DNA of 64,000 nt from positions 1,426,001 to 1,490,000 of the forward strand of contig NC_041687.1 in the NCBI RefSeq assembly GCF_900005765.1, written 5' to 3'. The position numbers and the translations under genes are program-made. Under the pieces are notes generated by a model. The model was not told the origin of the DNA and ran no database searches. It worked only from the letters and a program-made list of their open reading frames with translations. Shown here piece after piece: positions 48,524 through 62,100 of this stretch; position 1 is the first letter of the stretch, and each line of letters begins with the position of its first letter. Source of the DNA: Plasmodium relictum. Taxonomy: Eukaryota; Apicomplexa; Aconoidasida; Haemosporida; Plasmodiidae.

Positions 48524-49096
48524 AAAAAAAAAAAAGAAAATTTATAAAGGTATTTCTAAATAATAAAAAATGATTTTCAATTTTATAACATAGTGTCTTT
48601 ATACAATTTAGATGAATAAGTAAATAAAAACAAAAGAACTGTTTCTGTATCTTTGTGTATTATAAAAATTGAAATTTTTTCTAATCAGAAAATAAAAATA
48701 TTTTATAAGAAATTATTATTAATAAAAGACGTTAGGTACCTTTTCTTTTTTTTAATTTTTTCTTTTTGCTTAAAAAAAAAAAAAAACACATAAGAAAAAA
48801 AAAGAAAGAACAAATAATATATAGTAATAATGTTAATTTAAAGTTTTTAATTAAAATACTGACAAATGTATATAAAATAACATATAATAGTTTTTTCAAC
48901 AAAAAAAAATTTTTTAATAATATATTTTTAAAAAAAATTATATATATATATGGACAAATTAAAAAAAAAAATATATACAAATGTAAATTCATATAATATT
49001 AATGCATACAAATAAATGTTAAACACATCTATCTATAACATATATGAAATTCTTTTAGAGATTATAATTTTACAACTATTAAGTGAATTTACATAA
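48524..49096. other. Convergent 3' intergenic region
   Basis: About 570 bp between the OTU and PHD genes. A/T-rich, with purine runs giving overlapping lysine-rich and phenylalanine-rich open stretches on both strands (48732-48996) that look like composition artefacts. Confidence 0.6.
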
Positions 49097-50866
49097 TTAC
49101 ATTATATCTATTTGCTTCTCTTCTTCTTCTTCCTCTTCATATTCCTCATCTTCATCCTCTTCATTGACTTCTTTTCTTAAAGCATTTCTTGTTCTTTCAT
49201 GTGGGTAATTTTGTTCTATTATATTATTTTTATTTATTTCACAATAATATTTATTTTTTTCATTAGTGTTATAATTATATTTCTTTTCGTCTAATGTAAT
49301 TTCAACTGAACGCTTAATATAACTTTGTAGGAGTTCAGATGAAGGATATGGTGAATCTAAAAGAAATAAAAATAAAAAAAAAGTTATATATATATATATA
49401 TATATATATTTCATTTTTTTTCTAATAAACTTTACCTGATATTTGACCTCGTTTATCTCTAGGTCTCCATTTGTTTTCATATTTACGTATAGGAGGATCA
49501 CAAATTTCTTTACATGAGGAATAAAAAAAAAGGATAATAAAAAAAAAAAAAAGGAATTATAACTATTGAACAAATTTATGTACTTATATTGATACAATAA
49601 TATGTCAACATAAGGATATATATATATATATATATTTATATTGGATAATAGAGTATTTCTAATATTTTTACCTAAAAAATTAAAATCTGAACTTTTCAAT
49701 AATTCTATAGCTTTTTTGGGATTATAATCAACTCTATGTAAAATTTTGAAGGCATATTCAGGGGTAAAAGGATGCCAACCTAACTGACATTTCCAATTTT
49801 TTGCTAATTCTTTTATAAAAATTGCTAGCTCGTAATCATTTTTGATAACTAATTCATATTGCCCTTCACTTAAAAATTTTTCTTTCATTCTTTCCAGTAA
49901 ATAAGGTGAATAAACTAACTCAGATTTATGTACTTCTAAAAAATAAAAAAGAATTATCGATATAATTTAAGAAAAATGGAAACTACATAAAATAAGAGAA
50001 TAAACTATATATATATATATATATATGAACATATGCAATACCATCATATTTTTCTGAATGATTATTTAAAAAAAATGTTGAGACATTTGAGACCTGATAA
50101 TTTTCTCCTACATTAATTTGGCTTGTATATTTGCTTCCTTCACTTTTTTGCTTAACTTTTTCTTTTTTCTTTTCATATGTACTATAAAAATAAAAAAGAA
50201 AAAATATATAATAAAATTATATATATATGTAAAGAAAAATTTATAATTTCTTTTTAATTTCTCATATGTTTTTACCTGATAGTTTTTATTTTTTTTCTTT
50301 TTTTCCATGAAATGTCAATAGATACACCTTTAAAAAAAAAAAAAATGATAAAAATTTTATTAAGATATATTTTGTAATAAGATAAAATAAAATTAAAAAT
50401 TCTAGTTCATTACCTCTTCTTTTACATAGTGGGCAATACCAATAATTGTAATTTGCCTGTGGTCTATCTGTTGCACTTAGACACTATTAATTAAAAAAAA
50501 AATAAGTAAAAACGCAGGTAAATATATAAAAAAAAAGATAGAATTTTTTTTTAATAAGAATTATTATATATGTTCAAAATGTGTATATATATAATATACA
50601 TATATATGATAAGATCTAATACAATGGTCACAACAAATTAAATTCCCTCCATGGTAACATTCATAACAGAAAGAATCATTTTCATTATTATCACTGCAAT
50701 TTCTTGATGTAGAATTTGTATTTTCAGATTTAAAATTTTTATTATTTATTTTCTTATCATTGTCTTCATATATTTCATTCTTATTATTAATTCCATAATT
50801 TTTTATTAAGGCTACGTCCTTTGCTTTTGTTTTATCTATTTCTCTTCTTTTTATTTTATCATGCAT
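49097..50866 (-). CDS. PHD-finger protein, seven exons, about 374 aa
   Basis: Minus-strand exons 50866-50600, 50483-50414, 50327-50276, 50181-50042, 49935-49672, 49507-49436 and 49356-49097; GT/AG ends and phases agree. Residues of about 66-112 form a PHD zinc finger split by the first intron: 'FCYECYHGGNLICCDHC', then H-I-Y-C across the splice, and 'YWYCPLC' in exon 2, giving the C4-H-C3 ligand set. Exon 5 encodes 'LGWHPFTPEYAFKILHRVDY' followed by N-P-K-K-A-I-E-L-L, resembling the C-terminal half of an ELM2 motif. The tail is very acidic. A histone-tail reader in a chromatin complex is expected. The start is the ATG at 50864-50866, but the frame stays open to a pyrimidine-rich acceptor at about 50896, so a further 5' exon is possible. 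Confidence 0.78.
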
Positions 50867-51584
50867 AATCACAATACTTTTTTCTATATGTTTTTCTAGA
50901 TAAAAAATACAATTAATAAAAATATACGAGAAATAAAAATTTAATACAAATTTTTTAATTTAATATGTATAAAACTTCATATTAAAATATTCTACAATTA
51001 TTTTGTTAATTCAAAATAAAAAAAAATAGTTACACTTTAGTTTATATATACATATATAATTTATGTGTTCTGTAATAAATTTGCATATAATATATATTTA
51101 AATGTTATATATTAATCTTTTTTTTTTTTATTAAATTTATGAAAATATACAAATACATTATGAAAAAGAAATATAATTTTAATATTTTACCTAAATTTTA
51201 TTCTTTTCTTAAATGAAAGAAATGTTATTTATTGTACACTTTAAATCTAAAAGCTTAATTTCTTGAGTTTTCATATATTTTTATTTTTATAAATGTAATA
51301 TTCTTTCTGATTTTCATTTGCTTTTACACTCTATTATACAACATTATGTAACATATTTGATTTACATAGTATTTTTATTCTAACTACTAATTATTATTAA
51401 TTGCACACAAAACATGCTAATTTTGTATATAAAATTTTTATATTTAACTATACATTTATATATATATTTGTGTATGATTTATGATATAATAATTAGATTG
51501 CACATAATATCAGTTGTATTTTTAAAATACTTTAAAATTACTCTTACGTGTCCAATTTATTTTTTTAATATAAGTACATAAATA

Positions 51585-51587
<3 letters not shown>

Positions 51588-51627
<40 letters not shown>
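51588..51627. repeat. (TA)n microsatellite
   Basis: About 40 bp of TA dinucleotides upstream of the PHD gene. Confidence 0.88.
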
Positions 51628-53238
51628 TGATACGTATATATATATTTTTTTTAATTTATACAATATTCTATTATTTCTTTAAAAATATAAAAATACAATC
51701 AATCAAACGAAAAAAATATAAAAAAAATGTTTTTATTAATGGCAATGAAATTTTATTAAAAAAATAAATAATATTATGATATCAAATTTTCCAAAGAAAA
51801 AAAATAAAATAAAATAAAAAAAAAAAAACAACAGCGACAAGAATTTTTTTTTTATGTAGTTGTATAAAGTTTTTGTATTTAATTAGCAATGTACATGTTA
51901 TATTTTACATAAAATTAAAAAAGAAAAAAAATATACAAAATTTTGCGATTAAAGCGATATATGAAATGAAAAAAAAAAAAATTTACATGGAGTAATATAT
52001 ATACACACAATTAAAAATTATTTTATTTTTTATTTCAATTGTAGTTCTATTTTTTTTATTTTATTTATGTTTTTTTTTCAATAAAACTGATAAATTTACA
52101 ATAAACATACACAAACATTTTTTATTTTACCAACAATTTTTATTATGATTAAATGATTGAATTATCCCAAAATTTTCACTTTAAACTTAAATTTTACAAT
52201 TATACAAGAATTATATAAATTATAAATTAAATTAAAAAAAGAAAATCAAAAAAAAAAAAAAAAAAAATCAAAAATTCATAATCTTAACAATTTAAAATTA
52301 TTTATATTTTACTCTTATTCTTATTTATTCTCTTTATAATATTTTTTTTGAATACAAATAAAAGATACTATTTTTTTTAAATAAATGCTGGTTTAAAAAT
52401 ACGCTATTCGGCCGAGTGCATATATATATTTATGTAAATTTTACGTATTTTTTTGATTTATTTCTGAAAAAATCAATTGAATTATTACAAAGGTTTTAAA
52501 ATAAAATGTTTACAATGAAATACAAAATGTGCAACATTGGTTTAAATTGCTTTTATCCTAATTGTATTTTACTATTATTTATTGATATATAATTTTTTTA
52601 ATAAATTAATTATTAATAATTAAATTAAAAAGTTAAGCATATATTTAATTATTTTAATAATATATTCTTTTATATTAAATTGTAATCGTATACTTCTCCT
52701 TTTTATGTAAAACGAGCAAAAATGAATGATTAAAAAAAGTAATTATGTTTGAGAAATATAATAATTATAAAGTAAATAAAAATTATAAATGTAACTTATA
52801 TAATTAATAAATATTAGTAAAATAATTAAAATGGAATGAAAATGTGAATAAAATTCCAAAAAAAGGCGCAAAGTGAGATAAAATTTCAAGTTACATGCTT
52901 ACAAAAATATTTGCATTGAAAATAATATTATATATATAAAATGCAGAAAATAATATTTTTCTTTTTAACATATATATAAAATTGTTATTTTAATTATATT
53001 TCTTTAGTAGTATATATTTTTTTTTTTATTTATTAAAAATTTTCTTTTTCTTTTTTTTTAATTTATAAATGAGAATAGTTCTAAAATAAAAAGAAAAAAT
53101 TATATAAATAATTTATTATCATAATCTTTTTTTTAATGATAAACATTAATTGATCCTAGTTTTAAATTAAGTTATTTAGTTACAATCTTAATAATTATTA
53201 TATAAATTATAATATATATATTGTAACATGTTAGGTCG

Positions 53239-53413
53239 AAACAAAAACAAAAACAAAAACAAAAACACAAACAAAAACAAAAACAAAAACAAAAACAAAA
53301 ACAAAAACAAAAACAAAAACAAAAACAAAAACAAAAACAAAAACAAAAACAAAAACAAAAACAAAAACAAAAACAAAAACAAAAACAAAAACAAAAACAA
53401 AAACAAAAACAAA
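53239..53413. repeat. (AAAAAC)n hexanucleotide array, about 29 copies
   Basis: A nearly perfect array of AAAAAC units; one early unit reads AACACA, otherwise I see no interruption. On the plus strand it reads as Asn-Lys dipeptides within a short frame (53228-53440), but the position in a 3' flank and lack of any flanking domain argue against coding. It is not the Plasmodium telomere repeat. Confidence 0.95.
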
Positions 53414-53696
53414 TATAATATAAAATTAGAAAAGGATTAGATTAAAAAAAAAATAGAATAAAAATGAAATAGTAAAATTAATAATAGACATAATTACAAA
53501 AATTTTCCTTTTTTATTTTAAGTTAAAATATTTTAAAAACTTTTTTTTTTAGTAATTTTCTTTAGTAAAACAAAAGACTATTTTTAAATGAGTTTTTATT
53601 TAATAATTTATAAATACTATATATTTTTAAGTTCAAGAGTATATAGATTTTTTAATTAGAATCTCAAAATTAGATATATATTTTCTCTTTATGCAA

Positions 53697-55205
53697 CTAA
53701 GATGATTCACTATGAGTGGTATTAAGTTCTCCCTTTCTCATTTGTTTTTGAAGTTCTGAAATTTGTTTTATTTCTATTTCTGCTTCACGAGGGATTTGGG
53801 TAGTTAAATTAAATATAGCATTTCTATGAGCATCCATAAATTTTTCATCATATAAATCTTGAGTCTTTGTAGTATCTTGTTTAATCCACTTATTTTGTAA
53901 ATGCACCATTTCCAAAGGATGTCCTGGGTGTAGTGGAAGAGTTTCAAAAATATTTTCGTTAGAAGATTTAATGGTAGTTGTATCTTCTTGTGATGAATTT
54001 AATTCAGTACTGGAAAATTGCTCATTACATTCAGAATCTGAGCATTCACATGTGCGTTCCGATAAATTTTCACTTTTTTTTAATTTGTCTTTCTCTTTTT
54101 TCAAATCTGCATTTACTCTCATCCATAGAGCCAAGTTGTCTACTTCATATAATTCTTCTGGATTTATTTTAGTTATTCCTTTTGGATATTCTCTAACATT
54201 TATTTTTGAATCCGTTGGTATAATTTTTATTATATTGTGATAGACTAAATAAGGCTTTTCAACAAGGCAATCTACTTTATAAACCTTATCACTCCATGTT
54301 ATTTTTGGTATTATTTTTCTACGAACAGGAACAGGGACATATTTATCATTAAATTTAAAAACAGGAACATCTACATCTATAATTTTCGGTTTTGGAACTA
54401 TATAAGGAACTGGTAGATTTATTGGTATATCAATTTTTTTTCTTATTTCAACTACTTTTTCAACTTTAGGTATAAAGACATTTTCCACTGTTTTATTTTC
54501 TGTCAATTTTACTTGTGGGCCAAATGGAGTTAATAAGGGTGGTAATATATTATTATCATCTATATACTGATACTTGGGATTTTCAAAGTTGATTTGCATA
54601 TCTCTATCTTTTGAACAGTTGTCATCTTCTATTGTATTTCCATCTTCGTTAAGAAATTTGTTCTTATCTTTATCAAAATAATGATAAACTTCTTCTACAA
54701 TTTCTTGGTCCTTAAAACTTATTTTTTCTTGAACTTGTAGAACATCCACTTTTTTTTCTGTTATAATGTTTTTGACTATAGGTTTCTTAATAATATTATA
54801 TTTTGTTATTTCTTTTGGAACATATTTAAGCTTTTCAACAACAAAAGGGTCATATTGAATTTTGTCCACAAATTTCACTTCTGGAACTTCTATTACCTTA
54901 TTTTTATTTTGAACAAAGTAAGTTGGAACTTCCTTTATTTTTTCAACTAGTTCAATCTTTGGTTTATGGATTATTTTTGTTTCTTTTATAGGAACATTTA
55001 TAACACGATTACATGTGTCTATTGGAATATTTCTGGTTAATGCAACCCACGACTTCTTTTCTTTTATATCGTATTTTAAAGGTTTATTTGGTTTAATCTC
55101 AAATTTTTTAAAATTTATATCTTCATAGTTCTTCGAAAAATTAGTTTCTTCATTATCTTTATTTAAACTTGACATATTATTTTTTATATGTATTGTTTCT
55201 TCCAT
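53697..55205 (-). CDS. IMC1b: Alveolin, inner membrane complex protein 1b
   Basis: Single exon of 502 residues. About 55-165 and 235-330 carry the alveolin pattern of short valine-proline-rich, charge-alternating units ('RVINVPIKETKII', 'KIKEVPTYFV', 'KVIEVPEVKFVDKI', 'IDVDVPVFKF', 'KYVPVPVRRKI'). The C-terminus is acidic, contains C-E-C-S-D-S-E-C and ends in a short helical region. Alveolins form the intermediate-filament-like network under the inner membrane complex, giving shape and strength; family members often act in motile insect stages. The paralogue name IMC1b rests on linkage to DPM1, as I recall it for P. falciparum chromosome 11. The family call is secure; the paralogue is less so. 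Confidence 0.82.
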   Translation of the reverse strand: MEETIHIKNNMSSLNKDNEETNFSKNYEDINFKKFEIKPNKPLKYDIKEKKSWVALTRNIPIDTCNRVINVPIKETKIIHKPKIELVEKIKEVPTYFVQNKNKVIEVPEVKFVDKIQYDPFVVEKLKYVPKEITKYNIIKKPIVKNIITEKKVDVLQVQEKISFKDQEIVEEVYHYFDKDKNKFLNEDGNTIEDDNCSKDRDMQINFENPKYQYIDDNNILPPLLTPFGPQVKLTENKTVENVFIPKVEKVVEIRKKIDIPINLPVPYIVPKPKIIDVDVPVFKFNDKYVPVPVRRKIIPKITWSDKVYKVDCLVEKPYLVYHNIIKIIPTDSKINVREYPKGITKINPEELYEVDNLALWMRVNADLKKEKDKLKKSENLSERTCECSDSECNEQFSSTELNSSQEDTTTIKSSNENIFETLPLHPGHPLEMVHLQNKWIKQDTTKTQDLYDEKFMDAHRNAIFNLTTQIPREAEIEIKQISELQKQMRKGELNTTHSESS

Positions 55206-56389
55206 TTATATAATATATAAATAATAGAGAATTTAATTTTATAGTTAAAAACAACTAAATAAATTAATATAAAATACTTTGATAATTACAAAAAACAATA
55301 TATATATATATATATATTTAAAACAAAAAATATATAATTTAAAAAATACAAATATATGGTTTCCACGTAAAATAGGAAATAAAGTAATAAGAAAAAAAAA
55401 AAAAAAAATAATTATAGAAGTAGAAATATATTTTAAATCATTAAAATTATTTTTGTACCAAAAAAAAAAAATAGAAACTTTTACAAAAAAAAAAAGTGTA
55501 AAATATTATTATTTAATTTTTTTTTTTTTTCAAATGAGTAATACAAAAATGTGATATACTTGTACATACGAAATATAGTATCACACACTTAAAAAAAAAA
55601 AAATTAATATATGTATACATGTGTAGATAAATAATACAAAAAGGGTTTAGAATAATTCAAACTTTTTTTTAATTTACTGAAACACATTATTTAATAATTA
55701 AAATTTTACATTAACAGAAACTTATAAAAATTAGTAATATTTAATATATTTTTAAAAAAAATTTTATATTAAAAAAAAATAAATAAGCATGAACACGTTC
55801 ATACGTATGTTGTTTTTTTTTTTTTTTAGTATAAAGTAGCTTTTTTTTTTTTTTTTTAGAATATAAAAGTTTAGCATTAAATTACTAATAATTTTTATTT
55901 AGTAAAAATGTGTACTAAATATATCAAAAACTGTATTCATTTTTTATGAAACAAGATGAAAACAAGAACTTTTAATAAATAAAACGCTTAAGGAATTAGT
56001 TATAGAGTTTATGTTATGATAAACATACCTTGTGATATCGATGTGGAATTATACGTAAAATGATTACCTACAATTTTAGAAACCCATTTTTATTTAAACA
56101 TAAGGAAAAAAAAGAAAACAAATATGTAAGCAAAATTCTTTAAATAATAATTTTTTTTTTTTTTTGAAATATTATAAAAAAGGAAAATTTATTCAATGAT
56201 GAAACAAATAAAAAAAAAAAAAAATAAGAAAATAAAATAAAATGAAATAAAAAAAGAAAAATATAGATGAAATTTATTAAAGTGAAAAACTTAACGAATT
56301 AATCATGATGGAAATAAATTATTTTAATGAGAATGCATATGTTTTTTAGTTCAATTGTGAAAAAATATATATTCATTTATTAAAAAAAG
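55206..56389. other. Divergent intergenic region, 1.2 kb
   Basis: Promoter spacer between IMC1b and the mitochondrial repeat-protein gene. A/T homopolymers predominate; a lysine-rich open stretch at 55279-55554 has no coding support. Confidence 0.6.
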
Positions 56390-58510
<2,121 letters not shown>

Positions 58511-59138
58511 AATTTTATAAAAAAATATTAAAAAAAAAAGAAAAAATAGGATATATTATAAAATAAAATGTAATAAAAAGGAAAAAAAATATATACTAAA
58601 TATTTTTTTTTTTAAATCATGATATATAAAAAAAAAAATATAAAATAAAATTTCAAAACTGTAAAAAAAAAAAAAAAAAACATAAAAATAAGAAAATAAA
58701 CAAAATAAATAATCTAATTATTGTAACAATTCAAATATGCTATATTTTTTTAACTTGTTAATGTTTTATATATTATACATTTTTAGAATAAAAAGTATTA
58801 TGAGAAAATGAAATTACGATACATATGACTTTTTATCCCATTTATTAAGGAAAAATTTATATTAAAAAAAAAAAAATTCTCTTTACATTTTCTTCAAAAA
58901 ATTATATAAAATCTAATTAAAAAAAAATAAAAAAATAAACAAACTATATATATATATATATATATAAACATACTAATTCTTTATATAAAATTCATTTTAA
59001 TGCTTTTTTTTTTTTAACTATTTTACTTTTTTAATAAAGTATTTGTTTATTTTTAATTTTAACTAAAGTTCAAATTAGTGATAATAATAACTAAAACATT
59101 GCATATACATAATTTGAAAAAAGTAGTTTATCTTATGT
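58511..59138. other. Convergent 3' intergenic region
   Basis: About 630 bp of A/T-rich 3' flanks for two converging genes. No further feature. Confidence 0.6.
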
Positions 59139-62100
59139 TTATTGCTTGTCTTTTGTTTTTAGTTTACTTTTTCTGCTGTGGTCAACATTTTTTTGTTTGT
59201 CATCGTTATAATTTTTTTTTGAATTTTTTTTAAGTAAACCATTTTCTTTTGACTCATTTTTTTTATTTCTTTCTAATTCTATTTTTGTATTCATTTTATC
59301 AAGACATGATTTTTTTAATTTAATTACTTCATTTTCGTCTTTTTTTACTTTTCCTTTAATATTCTTATATTTAAGTTTTTCTAAATTTTCAATAAATGGG
59401 AATTTATTTTTTTGATCAAATGTTTTGTTTAATGAAATTGAATTTAATTCACCAGAAAACATTTTCTTTATATTTTTATTTTCGCTTTCGTTTTCATTTT
59501 CATTTAAAAATATCATTGAATTCCTAAATTTTTTAGTTTCATAATTATATGATTTGTTTAAATTATAAAAATTTGAAGTATTATTTAGAAATTTGTTTTC
59601 ATCATAAATAAAACTATCAACATTATTATTTAATTTTTCATTTATTGTATCATTATCATTTTGATATAAATTATTTTCACTTTCATTTAAATTGATGTTG
59701 AAATTTTTTTCATCTTTAATATCATTACTATTATCTACTTTATAAATATTGTTTGCTTCTTTATTTTTATAGTTATCAAACTTATTATCATAATTTAAAA
59801 AGGATACGGCATTTTCATCTTTTTTTTTTGAAGTATTTTTTTCAAAATTACTTCTATTATTTGAGGAATCAGGAGATAGTAAGTTCTGATTAAAAAATGA
59901 GGATTCATACGTGTTCATTTTTTTCTTTTCATTGTATAAATTAAAAAACTTCTCATTATTTATTACTTCATTGTCGCTTGTGTATTTAATATTTGTATCT
60001 TTTACTTTATTTATTTTTTTTTCTTTATTAAAATTGTCATTTGAATAAATTAAATGTTTTTCTGTAAATTTTTCTGAATAAGAATCATTCAAATTACTAG
60101 AACTATTACTTATAATTCTATTAAATAAATTGTTTTTATCTATGTTCTTATTGGCAAAATTGTTACCACTAATTCTTGATGATGATAAACGTTCTTCTTT
60201 TTTCACAAAATTATCAAAATTTATTAAGTTATCCTCATTATTTATATTTTCTTCTTCTTTATCTTCATTCTGATAAAATTTTTTTTCATTTATTTTAAAA
60301 GGCTGTTTTTTATCAAAAAAATGTAAATTGCTAGAGTTCAAATTTATAAATGAATTATTTTCAAAATAATCTTCATTAATATTTTCATTGGGGAATCCTA
60401 TTTTAAAATTTTTGTCATTTTTTATAGTGTTATTATCTTGAAAATAATCATTTTTATTTGGAAACATAATAATATTCTCATTTATATTAAATTTTTTTTT
60501 GTAAAAAGAATCTTCATTTATTGAATTCATTTTATTTGAATTATCAGCATCTTCGGTTTCCATATTTTTTGTAAAATTTTCATAATTATATTCTTCACTT
60601 AAAGGTGATTGAGATGATTCCTCCTTTTTATTATTATTACTGCTATCTGTTTTATTATCATAATTAATATTATGTACAAAATTGTTTCCACCTTTTTTAT
60701 TTATTGCCTTTTCAAAAGTTTTGTTATTTGATATAATACATTCATTTTTTGTACCTTCTTTTTCATTTATATCTTCTTGGTAAAAATTTTCATTATTTAA
60801 ATTATAAAATAAATTATTATTACTATTACTACTTTCTTTTTTATTATTGTTATTTATAAAAATAAAATTGTCTTCTGATAAATTTTCATTACTATTTTTT
60901 TCGTTCTCGTTTAATTTCTTGTTTTTAATTAGAACGCTCACATACTTAAATGGTTGATTCAACTGCTTCGTTATGTTTGTAAAAAAATTATTATTTTTTT
61001 CAGTACCTTGGAAATCTTCATACATCTCTTTATTTTCATGATATATATTTTTTTCATCTATATACTTAAAATTTTCAGAATTTGTACTTCTTGATTCATC
61101 CATTTTAATTTTATTTAATTCATTCATTTTATCTTGATCTTCCATATTATTGTTCTTAAATTCTTTTATTTTTTTATTTTTTTTACTTTCTTTACTATTT
61201 CCGTAGTCATTAATTACTTTTTTTTTTTTTTGCTCATCATCAAATGTTTCTCTTTCTTTATTTCTTTTTTTTTTGTCTTCTTCATTATTGCTATCTTTTT
61301 CTTCTTGGTAATATGGAATATTACTATTATTATCCTTTTGTTCTGCTTCATCTGTTTCACCAAATTCTTCTTCGTATTCTTCATTTTCATTATCATAGTT
61401 ATCATCATCATCAACACATCCCTTTTTCTCACAATTGTTTTCTAATTCTTCATCTTCTTTTTTTTCCTCACAACTTTTTTCATCCTTATAATCTTCTCTA
61501 CTTTTCTTTTTTTCTTCTTGTTCTACTTCAATATTTTTATCTTCTTTTTTTTGTTGATCAATTTCTTCATTTTCAAATGTACTCCTTTTTATATTAAATC
61601 TGTCATCGATGTTACTATAGTTATTGTTTTGTTTTTTATCAGTATTATTACTCTCTTCGTATACTTCTTCTGTATCGTTTTTTTTTGAAAATGAGTTGGT
61701 TTTATTTATGTTAGCTGATCTTTCATCATTTCTATTTTTAAGAATATTCTCAATAACCTTTAATTTTCTTTCTTTATCCAATCGGACACATAAAGCTTTT
61801 TGTATTTCCTGTAATATACATAATCTTGCATTCATAATTACATTTGTTTTTTCTTTAATGCATAATTCTTGATATTCTCTTTTTGAATTAATTTCTGTTT
61901 GGATAAGGTTATTAATAGAATTTGATAATTTGGTTTTAAGATTATTTAATTCATCATCACTTAATCCTTCATATTCTTCTTTTAACTTTTTATAAAAATT
62001 TTCGTCAATTTTTTCATTATTCAAATTAGAAAATTTATTGTCAAATATATTAGGAAACGGGTTAAAAAATTTATTATTTTCATTATCATTGTTTCCTTTA

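Larger units (their letters stand above)
50867..53696. other. Intergenic region, 2.8 kb, with simple repeats
   Basis: Between the PHD gene and IMC1b, both on the minus strand, so it holds the PHD promoter and the IMC1b 3' flank. It contains a (TA)n tract (about 51588-51627) and the hexanucleotide array at 53239-53413. A short G+C-richer patch lies near 52404-52420. No RNA gene or credible frame was recognised. Confidence 0.6.

Noticed and set aside
48732-48996. Lysine-rich plus-strand and Phe/Leu-rich minus-strand open frames
   Set aside because: Mirror-image readings of A-rich DNA between converging genes, with no domain or splice support.
52400-52425. Small G+C-richer patch (CGGCCGAG) that might mark an RNA gene
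   Set aside because: Only about eight bases stand out, with no stem pairing or conserved box nearby.
53228-53440. Plus-strand frame encoding an Asn-Lys repeat
   Set aside because: It is the hexamer array read as codons, with only a handful of non-repeat residues and no neighbouring exons.
55279-55554. 91-codon plus-strand frame upstream of the mitochondrial repeat protein
   Set aside because: Lysine/isoleucine-rich with no domain, and it sits in a divergent promoter.
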